This document shows, one piece after another, positions 1 through 6,084 of a stretch of 6,901 nucleotides of DNA; the stretch's first letter is position 1; every line of letters starts with the position of its first letter. Origin of the DNA: Candidatus Poribacteria bacterium (GTDB taxonomy: Bacteria; Poribacteria; WGA-4E; B28-G17); NCBI GenBank assembly GCA_003645735.1, contig QNBQ01000085.1, positions 1 through 6,901 on the forward strand. The letters run 5' to 3'. The translations under genes were made by a program, and so were the position numbers. The notes beneath the pieces were generated by a model. That model ran no database searches, had not been told where the DNA came from, and saw nothing but the letters and a program-made list of their open reading frames with translations.

Positions 1-855
1 CATGAATATCTGCTCCTTCCCCTCCGCCCTCAGGTATCTCTTGCCGTCGCTTTCATCCCCGAAGAATATCCTGTAGACCGTCCCGTCGTCCAGCTTGACG
101 GAGACCTCGGCCGACGGCTTTTCAAGCCCACACTCCTTCAGCTCCTTCTCTATCTCCAGGTCGTCCGCCTTCAGCTTGGAAAGCTCCCTCAACATCCTGT
201 CAATCTCATCGGCCTTCACCTTCGCCTCCTCCGGCTCGACCATCTTCCACTCCCCGTCCTTTTTCAGCACCACCTTCTTCCCCTCGTTGACGATCTCTAT
301 CTGAACCGCCCTGTCCTCGTCGAACGAGAGTATCTCCTTGTCGCACCAGCCCGTTTTGCCCTTGGCGAAGACGGGCCTGAGCGTGCGGCGGATGAGGTAG
401 ACGTCGTTCGAGTCGGCCCTGCGCACGTAGGTGCTGATGTAGTCCGGCCCCGTCTTCCCCACGAAGAGGTGTGCCAGCAGCTTGTCGCCCTCCCCGAACA
501 TCTTCACCTCCACTCCTTCCTCGTTCACCCTGAACCTGGAATGCTTCGAGGGATCGCGCGATATCAGCTCCTCGGTCGTCATCCCCTTCACCTCATCGAA
601 CATCTCCTTCACCGCCTCCTCGTCCGCCGGGTAGTTCCTGGCCGTCTCGACCGCCCAGCCGCCTTTCGTCTTTTTGAGGACCGTGGTCGTCCCGGCGTCC
701 TTGATCTCCACCTTGACGACGGCCTGAGGGTCGAAGCCCGGGAAGAGCGGTTTGACCTCCTCCTTCTCCCCGCCCCCGAAGGGGCGCTCCAGTATCAGTG
801 CGATGACGATCAGCCCGACCAAAACCCCTATCAGTATGAGCAGGTTCCTCCTCAT
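1..855 (-). CDS. DUF4340 domain protein, partial (3' end beyond window)
   Basis: The frame is open from an ATG at 855 to the left edge, giving 285 codons with no stop, so the C-terminus is missing. Residues 1-4 (MRRN) precede a single hydrophobic helix (about 5-22, LLILIGVLVGLIVIALIL). The rest is hydrophilic alternating strand and helix, as expected for a protein anchored at its N-terminus and exposed outside the cytoplasmic membrane. The composition and layout match DUF4340 proteins: a short anchor followed by repeated beta-rich units with phrases such as GGWAVE, YISTYVRR, DVYLIRR and DGEWKMVEP. Family members usually follow GldG-type genes. The start overlaps the upstream stop as ATGA (855-852), with a GAGG ribosome site 8 nt before it, which implies translational coupling. 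Its molecular role is not established; I infer it is an accessory part of the ABC complex encoded just upstream. The family call rests on recalled sequence pattern and gene context. Confidence 0.82.
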   Translation of the reverse strand, partial: MRRNLLILIGVLVGLIVIALILERPFGGGEKEEVKPLFPGFDPQAVVKVEIKDAGTTTVLKKTKGGWAVETARNYPADEEAVKEMFDEVKGMTTEELISRDPSKHSRFRVNEEGVEVKMFGEGDKLLAHLFVGKTGPDYISTYVRRADSNDVYLIRRTLRPVFAKGKTGWCDKEILSFDEDRAVQIEIVNEGKKVVLKKDGEWKMVEPEEAKVKADEIDRMLRELSKLKADDLEIEKELKECGLEKPSAEVSVKLDDGTVYRIFFGDESDGKRYLRAEGKEQIFM

Positions 856-2474
856 CTCGCCAACCTCGCCCTGAGGTAAAACTTCCTCCACCAAAACCTC
901 AAAACGCCGCCGATCGCCACCAAGATCGGGATGGCCAAGGTGCAGCCCCACTTGACGGCGTTCTTGCCGGCCTCGGAGATCCGCTTAAGCGGCCTGTCCG
1001 TCACCTGCCTCGACCTTATCCCTATCAGCTTCTCCCCCAACGTCATCCAATCGACGGCGTTGAGGAAGAAATCCCTGTTCTCGGGGAACTGCGACACGAA
1101 GTTGTTGGCTATGAAGTGGGAGTTGCCGACGACGAGTATCTGCGTCTCCTTCTGACACTCCTTTATCACCTCAGGCTCCTTTTCGCTCTTTTTCCCCTCG
1201 TTCTTCTCACCCTCCTCACCCTCGGGCTTCGGGACGGGCTTGTCAGCGAAGAAGCTCTTGAACTTGCCCGAAAGCGCCACGATCAGCGGATGCGGCTTCA
1301 TCTCCTTGATGGTGAGGGCGAAGTTCTGGTTGGGGCTGAGGTTGTAGGGGCTTGTGACCGTCCAGGAGAACTTGGATGATTTGGCCAGAACCTCCCCCTT
1401 GACATCGGAGCCCTCCTTCAGATCGAGATCGACCGTGCTCGTCCACGGCAGTATTATGTCCTCAAGCTCGCTGGTGACCACATGCTCCCGGTTAAGGCCC
1501 GATCTGACCACCTTGACCCAGAACGGGTAAGGGACGGAGTAGGTTATGAAGCCGGTTCTGAATGAGGCGTTGGTGTTTATCCTGTCGAGCACCAGGTTCC
1601 TGCCCAGCTTCACGCCGTAATGCCTCAGCATATCCTCCAGCCCCGTGTCGAGCGGCGTGGCGAAGAGGCCGAACTCCAGTTTTATCGGGTCGATGAGGAA
1701 TATCGCCCTGCCGCCGCGCATGATGAACTGGTCGATCTGGAACTTGTCCCAATCGGACAGCTTTTCAGGCCCGGCGATTATCAACGTGTCGATGTCCTCC
1801 GGGATCTTCCCCCCCTTGGTCGTGTCGACCTTCCTGACCCTGTATTGCCTTTCGAGCTCCTCCCTTATCAGGCTGCAGCCGTTGACCTCCTCGTCGAACG
1901 GATCCCTCTCGTTATGGCCGGACAGGAAGCCTATCACCCTCTCCTCCTCTGAGGTCACCTTCAGGATCGCAGCCGTCAGGTCATACTCCAGGTTCTCAAC
2001 GCCCCTTATGACCGGGATGACCTCCTTCTTATCGGCGTAAAGCACCGCTATCCCGAGATAGGCGTTCATCACCTGCGCCTGATCCTTCTCTATGACCTGC
2101 AGCTGCACCTGCGGTATCCCCAGGAACCTCGCCCTCTCCTCCTCCTTGGGGTCGCCCTGCGGGTCGATGAACCTCACCTTCAGCTTCCCGCCCGAGTAGG
2201 CCTTGTATTCGTCCAGGATGTCTTGGATCTGCCTCTTAAGCCCTATTAGATGGGGCGGGAGCTTCTTCGATATGTAGACGTTGACGTTGACGACATCGTC
2301 AAGCCCCCTGAGTATCTCCTTCGTCGAATCCGAGATCGAGAAGACCTTCGACTCGGTCAGATCCACCCTGCCGAAATGCCTGGCCGATATGAAGTTGACG
2401 ACGGCTATTATCCCCAGAACGACCAGTATGAAGCTGGCGGATCTTCCGCCGAACCTCAGCTTCTTATACCTCAT
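852..2474 (-). CDS. GldG-like ABC transporter auxiliary protein (ABC_transp_aux)
   Basis: This 540-residue protein has an N-terminal membrane helix (about 14-31), a large extracytoplasmic region and a C-terminal helix (about 509-528) followed by a basic tail. That is the usual layout of the GldG / ABC_transp_aux family, which works with a GldA-type ATPase and a GldF-type permease. Family-like landmarks in order are RVDLTESKVFSIS just after the first helix, a FLSGHNERDPFDE segment, PLIVALSGKFKSFF, ILVVGNSHFIANNF, and DFFLNAVDWMTLGEKLIGIR before the last helix. A highly charged Lys/Glu/Pro-rich linker at about 412-438 separates the two halves. It starts 3 nt after the permease stop, with a strong GGAGGTGA ribosome site that includes that stop codon, and ends in an ATGA overlap with the DUF4340 gene. 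The name comes from gliding motility in Flavobacterium, but most relatives outside Bacteroidetes are not linked to gliding, so the physiological role here is unknown. Confidence 0.9.
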   Translation of the reverse strand: MRYKKLRFGGRSASFILVVLGIIAVVNFISARHFGRVDLTESKVFSISDSTKEILRGLDDVVNVNVYISKKLPPHLIGLKRQIQDILDEYKAYSGGKLKVRFIDPQGDPKEEERARFLGIPQVQLQVIEKDQAQVMNAYLGIAVLYADKKEVIPVIRGVENLEYDLTAAILKVTSEEERVIGFLSGHNERDPFDEEVNGCSLIREELERQYRVRKVDTTKGGKIPEDIDTLIIAGPEKLSDWDKFQIDQFIMRGGRAIFLIDPIKLEFGLFATPLDTGLEDMLRHYGVKLGRNLVLDRINTNASFRTGFITYSVPYPFWVKVVRSGLNREHVVTSELEDIILPWTSTVDLDLKEGSDVKGEVLAKSSKFSWTVTSPYNLSPNQNFALTIKEMKPHPLIVALSGKFKSFFADKPVPKPEGEEGEKNEGKKSEKEPEVIKECQKETQILVVGNSHFIANNFVSQFPENRDFFLNAVDWMTLGEKLIGIRSRQVTDRPLKRISEAGKNAVKWGCTLAIPILVAIGGVLRFWWRKFYLRARLAR

Positions 2475-2477
2475 CCC

Positions 2478-2485
2478 TCACCTCC
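2478..2485 (-). promoter_or_regulatory. ribosome binding site of the GldG-like gene, overlapping the permease stop
   Basis: GGAGGTGA (2485-2478) is a full Shine-Dalgarno sequence whose last three bases are the TGA stop of the permease. The ATG at 2474 follows after three G residues. A ribosome terminating on the permease would cover this site, consistent with coupled translation. Confidence 0.8.
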
Positions 2486-3194
2486 ACCTCCGTCCCTCGA
2501 TCGTGTGGACGCACATGTAGAGGAAGAAGCCTATGACCGACAGGTAGTAGACGATGTCCCTGGAGTCCAGAACCCCTCTCCCTATGCTGGAGAAGTGCAC
2601 CCCCAGGCCGAGGTATCTGAAGAGCGGCGCCAGGAAATCGGGGACGGAGAACAGGACGATCTCCTCCCCCACGATCAACATCGCGAAGCAGAACACGACC
2701 CCCACGATGAAGGCGATTATCTGGTTTTCGGTGATGGTGGAGGCGAAAAGCCCTATCGCCATGTAGGCCGCCCCCATCAGCACCGTCCCAAGATACCCCC
2801 CTATGAGCGGGCCGGGGTCGGGATCGCCCAGCGCCGCGACCGCAACCGGCAGGGGGAAGGTCAGGAGCAACGTGATGCACAGCAATATGAACCCCGCCAG
2901 GAACTTGCCCATCACAAGCTCCCAATCCTTCACCGGCAGGGTCATCAGTATCTCGACCGTCCCCAGCTTCCTCTCCTCGGCCCAAAGCCTCATCGTCAGC
3001 GCCGGTATGAAGAAGAGGAAGAGCCACGGCATGAGCGAGAAGAACGGACGCATCTCGGCCTGCCCTATCAGGAAAAACCCCCTGAAGAAAAGCCAGCTCG
3101 AAAGCGTCAAGAAGACGATCATGAAGATGTAAGCGATCGGCGAGTTGAAATAGGTCTTCAGCTCCTTCCTGACGATGGCCAGGACGTTCCTCAT
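2478..3194 (-). CDS. ABC-2 type transporter permease, GldF-like
   Basis: This 238-residue integral membrane protein has about six hydrophobic helices (near 20-43, 52-70, 99-121, 131-152, 157-178 and 213-230). The cytoplasmic segment after helix 2 carries the ABC-2 family motif EERKLGTVEILMTLPV (73-88), thought to contact the ATPase. Near the C-terminus, HFSSIGRGVLDSRDIVYY (200-217) resembles the conserved pre-helix stretch of GldF-type permeases. The length matches this subfamily, which is shorter than many ABC-2 permeases. The ATG at 3194 lies 3 nt after the ATPase stop, with a GAGG-type site inside the end of the ATPase gene. It is expected to form the membrane channel with the ATPase encoded upstream, probably as a dimer. 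Its substrate cannot be read from the sequence. Confidence 0.93.
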   Translation of the reverse strand: MRNVLAIVRKELKTYFNSPIAYIFMIVFLTLSSWLFFRGFFLIGQAEMRPFFSLMPWLFLFFIPALTMRLWAEERKLGTVEILMTLPVKDWELVMGKFLAGFILLCITLLLTFPLPVAVAALGDPDPGPLIGGYLGTVLMGAAYMAIGLFASTITENQIIAFIVGVVFCFAMLIVGEEIVLFSVPDFLAPLFRYLGLGVHFSSIGRGVLDSRDIVYYLSVIGFFLYMCVHTIEGRRWR

Positions 3195-3197
3195 CGC

Positions 3198-4139
3198 TCA
3201 TCCCTCTTCCGAGGTGGTGAGCTGTCTGAACACCTCCTCAAGGGAGACCCTCTCCCTGTAAAGCTCGGTCAAAACCCATCCGTTCTGAACCGCCAGCTTG
3301 AAAAGCTCCTCGGTCGCTTTGGCGCCGTCGGAGGGGGTTATCCTATACCTGAGCACGCCCTCCTCGCCGGAAGGGGTTTCGGCGAAGCTCTCCACGAACG
3401 GCGCCTCCCTCAGCCTGTTTTCGACCTCCTCTTTAGGCGCCCTGACCCCGATCACCACGCTCGCCCGACCGCTCATCATGTTCGAAAGCTCCTCGGGCGA
3501 TCCGTCCGCCACGAGCTTCCCCTTGTTTATGATGATCACCCTGTTGCAGGTGGCCGATACCTCCGGCAGGATATGCGTGCTTATGATGACTGTCTTCTCC
3601 CTCCCCAGCTCCTTTATCAGCTCCCTTATCCCGACCACCTGGTTCGGATCCAGCCCCGAGGTCGGCTCGTCCAGGATCAATATCTCGGGGTCGTGTATCA
3701 TGCAGCCCGCCAGGCCCACCCTCTGCCTGTATCCCCTCGACAGCTCCCCGATGTCCCTGTAAAGCACGTCCCCCAGCCCGCAGATATCGACCACCTCGTC
3801 TATCCTCGCCCTCCGCTTCTCCTTCGGGATGTCCCTCACCTGGGCGAGGAACTCCAGGTAGTCCATCACGCTTATATCGGTGTAAAGCGGGTTGTCCTCG
3901 GGCAGGTATCCGATGTGTTTTCTGATCTCGATCGGGTTTTCGAAGATGTCGTATCCGGCGACCCTGACGGTGCCGCTGTCGGGGAAGATGTAGCCGGTTA
4001 TCATGCGCATCGTGGTCGTCTTGCCCGCCCCGTTAGGCCCCAGAAAGCCGAGTATCTCCCCCTTCTTGACCGTAAACGAGACGTTGTCCACCGCGACGAC
4101 CGTCCCGAACCTCTTCGTTACGTTTTCGACCTCTATCAT
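3198..4139 (-). CDS. ABC transporter ATP-binding protein, GldA-like
   Basis: This 313-residue nucleotide-binding subunit is complete. Walker A is GPNGAGKT (34-41), the signature is LSRGYRQRVGLA (133-144), Walker B is ILILDEP (153-159) with catalytic Glu158, the D-loop is SGLD (161-164) and the switch His is 189 in ISTH. The usual Q-loop glutamine is replaced by Glu81 in YLPEDNPLY, which is characteristic of the GldA and related ABC-2 ATPase subfamily. Residues from about 220 to the end form a C-terminal regulatory or coupling extension typical of ABC-2 exporters. It should power the GldF-like permease encoded 3 nt downstream. The ATG at 4139 follows a 60-nt gap after queC and is preceded by GAGGG at 8 nt. 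That makes it the first gene of the transporter block, although no convincing separate promoter is visible in the gap. Confidence 0.96.
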   Translation of the reverse strand: MIEVENVTKRFGTVVAVDNVSFTVKKGEILGFLGPNGAGKTTTMRMITGYIFPDSGTVRVAGYDIFENPIEIRKHIGYLPEDNPLYTDISVMDYLEFLAQVRDIPKEKRRARIDEVVDICGLGDVLYRDIGELSRGYRQRVGLAGCMIHDPEILILDEPTSGLDPNQVVGIRELIKELGREKTVIISTHILPEVSATCNRVIIINKGKLVADGSPEELSNMMSGRASVVIGVRAPKEEVENRLREAPFVESFAETPSGEEGVLRYRITPSDGAKATEELFKLAVQNGWVLTELYRERVSLEEVFRQLTTSEEG

Positions 4140-4147
4140 AGGCCCAA

Positions 4148-4159
4148 CCCTCAGGAGGG
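4148..4159 (-). promoter_or_regulatory. ribosome binding site of the ATPase gene within a small palindrome
   Basis: GAGGG (4152-4148) is the only ribosome site before the ATG at 4139, with 8 nt spacing. It is preceded at once by its own complement CCCTC (4159-4155), so it could pair with it in a very short hairpin (realistically 4 bp with a 4-nt loop). The ribosome site is likely; any regulatory role for the pairing is speculative. Confidence 0.45.
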
Positions 4160-4163
4160 AAGT

Positions 4164-4188
4164 GCTCGAAATTTTGAAACGATCGAGC
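4164..4188. repeat. inverted repeat GCTCGA/TCGAGC in the queC-ATPase gap
   Basis: GCTCGA (4164-4169) and TCGAGC (4183-4188) are perfect 6-bp arms around a 13-nt AT-rich loop. They lie in the 60-nt gap between queC and the transporter genes. No T-run follows on either strand, so it is not a typical intrinsic terminator. It could be a protein-binding site, a processing hairpin, or chance. Confidence 0.35.
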
Positions 4189-4199
4189 CGACGGGCGGT

Positions 4200-4889
4200 T
4201 TACTCCCTCCTCCGGATGAACCACTCCCACCGACCTGCCTCCTTCAAAGCGCGTTTCAATCTGAGACAGGACTCACACCTCCAGCAGTGTTCCTCCCCTC
4301 CCTCGTAACAGCTCCATATCAGCTCCAGCGGCGCGCCCAGCTCGATCCCCATCCTGACTATCTCGGGCTTCGTGAGGTTCTGGGTGGGGCTTACGACCCT
4401 CACGCCGGAGAGGGTGGAAAATGAGAGCGATCTGTTGATCGCCTCGATAAAATCCGGGGAGTTGTCGGGGAAGGTTCTACCCTCCTCGGCGTTGAACCCG
4501 ACGACGATAAGCTGACACCCCATCGACTCGGCGAAGGAGGCGGCCGTGTTGATGAAGAGGCCGTTCCTATTGGGAACCCAGACCGCCCTGGCCGATCGGG
4601 AGGCCGCCTCCTCGTCGTCCAGCCGATCCTCCCCCAGCTCGGGAAGGCCTTGATCCTCCCTCACCAGGGCGGTCTTCGTTATCTCGGCGAGCCAGTCCAA
4701 TTTGATGACCCTGTGGGGGACGTCGTGGAGGCGGCAGATCCGCTCCGCCGCCTCCACCTCCCGACGGGCCGATCTCTGGCCGTAATCGAAGGTCAGGGCC
4801 AGGACAAGCTCGGTGTTGAGGTAGGCCCATCTGAAGCTGACGGTCGAGTCCAGCCCTCCCGAAAGCAAGGCGATCGACCTCACAGCCAT
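4200..4889 (-). CDS. queC: 7-cyano-7-deazaguanine (preQ0) synthase QueC
   Basis: The product is a 229-residue cytoplasmic enzyme that converts 7-carboxy-7-deazaguanine, ammonia and ATP to preQ0, a precursor of queuosine in tRNA and of archaeosine. The N-terminal ATP-pyrophosphatase loop SGGLDST is at 10-16. The central segments VWVPNRNGLFINTAASFAES and VVGFNAEEGRTFPDNSPDF are family hallmarks. Four zinc-binding cysteines, C194, C202, C205 and C208 (spacing C-x7-C-x2-C-x2-C), lie near the end. Length is normal for the family. The frame is open further upstream to 4967, but the ATG at 4889 puts the SGGLDS loop ten residues in, as usual, and has GGGAGG 7 nt before it. A GTG at 4883 (GTGA overlap) is the alternative. 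It overlaps the dehydrogenase gene by 10 bp. No queD, queE, queF or folE is in view. The PDN wording, where many bacterial enzymes have PDC, recalls archaeal-type members. Confidence 0.94.
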   Translation of the reverse strand: MAVRSIALLSGGLDSTVSFRWAYLNTELVLALTFDYGQRSARREVEAAERICRLHDVPHRVIKLDWLAEITKTALVREDQGLPELGEDRLDDEEAASRSARAVWVPNRNGLFINTAASFAESMGCQLIVVGFNAEEGRTFPDNSPDFIEAINRSLSFSTLSGVRVVSPTQNLTKPEIVRMGIELGAPLELIWSCYEGGEEHCWRCESCLRLKRALKEAGRWEWFIRRRE

Positions 4890-6004
4890 CCCCTGGCCTC
4901 CCACCTGTCGATCATCCCCCGGACGAACTCCTCCGAAAAGCCCTCCCTCCTGAGCAGCTCGCCGCAATCAACGGGTCTCCCGGTTCTGCCCGCCTCCAGG
5001 ATGGCGTTGGTCAGCCAGGCGGTTCTCACCCCGTTTATCGCCGAGGTGTAGTTGGTCCCGTATTTGCCGGTTATCAGGCCGATCAGGTTGTCGATGTTGC
5101 TCATCGGGTAGCCTTCGGGCCTCTCGGGCGGTATCTCCTTCGGCTCACCCTTCTTTGGCCTGAAGGTCAGCTTCCCCTCCTTGATCTCAAGCGTCCCCTC
5201 CGTTCCCTCCAGCACAACCCACTCGGTGAACCTCTCCTTCGTGTTGCCGAGGATGGTTATCCTGCCGGTCGCGCCGTTTTCCATCTCGACCTCGGCCCTG
5301 GCGTCTATCTCGACCGGCCTTTCGACCTTCGTCCCGTCGTCCATCTCGAAGATCCTGCTGGTCGTCCCGCTGACCTTTTTGGGCAGCAGGCCGGTTATCC
5401 AGAGGAAGATGTCCTGGATGTGGCTTCCGGAATCGTTCGGCTGACCTCCGCCCGAAAACTTGGGGTCGCCCCTCCACCCCTTGCCGAACCACCTCTGGGC
5501 CAGGTAGACGTCGAACCCCACGAGCTCCCCGATCAACCCCTCCCTGTAGGCCTTCCGGGCCGTCACGTAGAGGGGGTGGTAGTGGCGCTGGTAGTGGATG
5601 ACCAGGTGTCTGTCGCGCCCCTCGGCCAGCAGGGCCATCAGGATCGCGTCCCCCACAGCGTTGGCCATCGGCTTCTCTATCAGCACGTGCAGATCCCTCC
5701 TCAGCGCGTATTTGGCGTGGATGTCGTGCAGCGAGTGGGGTGAGAAGACGCCCACGATGTCCAGATCCTCTTTCTCTATCATCTCGATGAACTCGTATTC
5801 CCCGACGTATCGTTTGATGGAGCCGGGCTTGAACCCCGGCACCTGCTCGGCGAGCAGCGCCTCAAGCTGGTCGATCGCCTCCTCCCTGACGTCGGCAGCC
5901 GCGACGACCTCCACATCTGGCCGCCTGGCGAACTCCCTCGTCCTTCCCCTTCCGGCTCCTCCGGGCCCTATGACCCCTACCCTCAGCTTTTCAATGGCGC
6001 TCAT
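4880..6004 (-). CDS. Gfo/Idh/MocA family NAD(P)-dependent oxidoreductase
   Basis: This 374-residue protein has the two-domain layout of the family. The N-terminal Rossmann fold begins VGVIGPGGAGRG (9-20), a glycine-rich dinucleotide loop, with Asp38 at the end of strand 2 (VVAAAD), which suggests NAD(H) preference. The hallmark EKP motif is at 110-112 (LIEKPMA) after SPHSLHDIHA. The C-terminal substrate domain carries PNDSGSHIQDIF, whose D191-x-G-x-H195 corresponds to the catalytic Asp/His pair of the family. Such enzymes oxidise or reduce the hydroxyl or keto group of sugars, inositols and similar compounds; the exact substrate cannot be told. The ATG at 6004 has AAAGGAG 6 nt upstream, and the first Rossmann strand starts eight residues in, so the start is well supported. 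A strong candidate promoter lies just upstream. The adjacent hydrolase-like gene hints at carbohydrate metabolism, but the overlap with queC does not. Confidence 0.94.
   Translation of the reverse strand: MSAIEKLRVGVIGPGGAGRGRTREFARRPDVEVVAAADVREEAIDQLEALLAEQVPGFKPGSIKRYVGEYEFIEMIEKEDLDIVGVFSPHSLHDIHAKYALRRDLHVLIEKPMANAVGDAILMALLAEGRDRHLVIHYQRHYHPLYVTARKAYREGLIGELVGFDVYLAQRWFGKGWRGDPKFSGGGQPNDSGSHIQDIFLWITGLLPKKVSGTTSRIFEMDDGTKVERPVEIDARAEVEMENGATGRITILGNTKERFTEWVVLEGTEGTLEIKEGKLTFRPKKGEPKEIPPERPEGYPMSNIDNLIGLITGKYGTNYTSAINGVRTAWLTNAILEAGRTGRPVDCGELLRREGFSEEFVRGMIDRWEARGWL
4897..4902 (-). promoter_or_regulatory. ribosome binding site deciding the queC start
   Basis: GGGAGG ends 7 nt before the ATG at 4889, inside the last codons of the dehydrogenase gene. 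The alternative GTG at 4883 would sit 13 nt away, so this site favours the ATG and the 229-residue product. Confidence 0.7.
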
Positions 6005-6010
6005 CTCCCT

Positions 6011-6017
6011 CTCCTTT
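6011..6017 (-). promoter_or_regulatory. ribosome binding site of the dehydrogenase gene
   Basis: AAAGGAG lies 6 nt before the ATG at 6004, a near-perfect complement to the 16S rRNA 3' end. It fixes the start of the oxidoreductase. Confidence 0.8.
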
Positions 6018-6025
6018 CGGATTCC

Positions 6026-6059
6026 AAATAGGGATTTAGGTTTCGACCGGCTCCTATTT
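6026..6059. repeat. inverted repeat AAATAGG/CCTATTT overlapping the -10 region
   Basis: AAATAGG (6026-6032) and CCTATTT (6053-6059) are perfect 7-bp arms separated by 20 nt in the gap upstream of the dehydrogenase gene. One arm overlaps the candidate -10 box and the other lies in the leader. This would suit an operator, but the arms are short and AT-rich, so chance is possible. Confidence 0.3.
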
Positions 6060-6084
6060 TAACGGGAGGCGGGGCCGAGGTCAA
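6056..6084 (-). promoter_or_regulatory. candidate sigma70-type promoter for the dehydrogenase-queC transcript
   Basis: On the minus strand TTGACC (6084-6079) is followed after exactly 17 nt by TAAAAT (6061-6056). Each hexamer differs from consensus at one base. The -10 overlaps the stop codon of the hydrolase-like gene and the -35 lies within its coding sequence. Transcription would start near 6049, leaving about 45 nt before the dehydrogenase ATG. The spacing and match are good for a GC-rich background, but the call rests on sequence alone. Confidence 0.55.

Noticed and set aside
2464..3201. A 245-codon minus-strand frame largely overlapping the permease gene
   Set aside because: It reads the permease gene in another frame. 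The sequence is Arg/Gly/Asp-rich without membrane helices, whereas the 2478-3194 frame gives a clear ABC-2 permease.
4158..4199. Promoter for the transporter genes in the queC-ATPase gap
   Set aside because: CAAAAT is a 4 of 6 match to a -10 box, but at 17 nt the -35 position reads ACCGCC, so the pair is not convincing.
2250..4424. A 724-codon open frame on the plus strand, antisense to the ABC transporter genes
   Set aside because: It is fully covered by four well-recognised minus-strand genes. The translation is rich in Arg, Pro, His and Gln with no domain-like pattern. It stays open because the minus-strand genes avoid the codons (TTA, CTA, TCA) that would give stops on the other strand.
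4890..4967. An extended N-terminus for QueC starting at 4967
   Set aside because: The extra 26 residues lie inside the dehydrogenase gene, resemble no QueC N-terminus, and would put the SGGLDS loop far too deep. The ATG at 4889 has a good ribosome site.
6053..6064. Possible intrinsic terminator after the hydrolase-like gene
   Set aside because: The TAAAAT region has only a weak 7-bp AT-rich repeat with a 20-nt loop and no GC stem plus T-run in the minus direction. It fits a promoter better.
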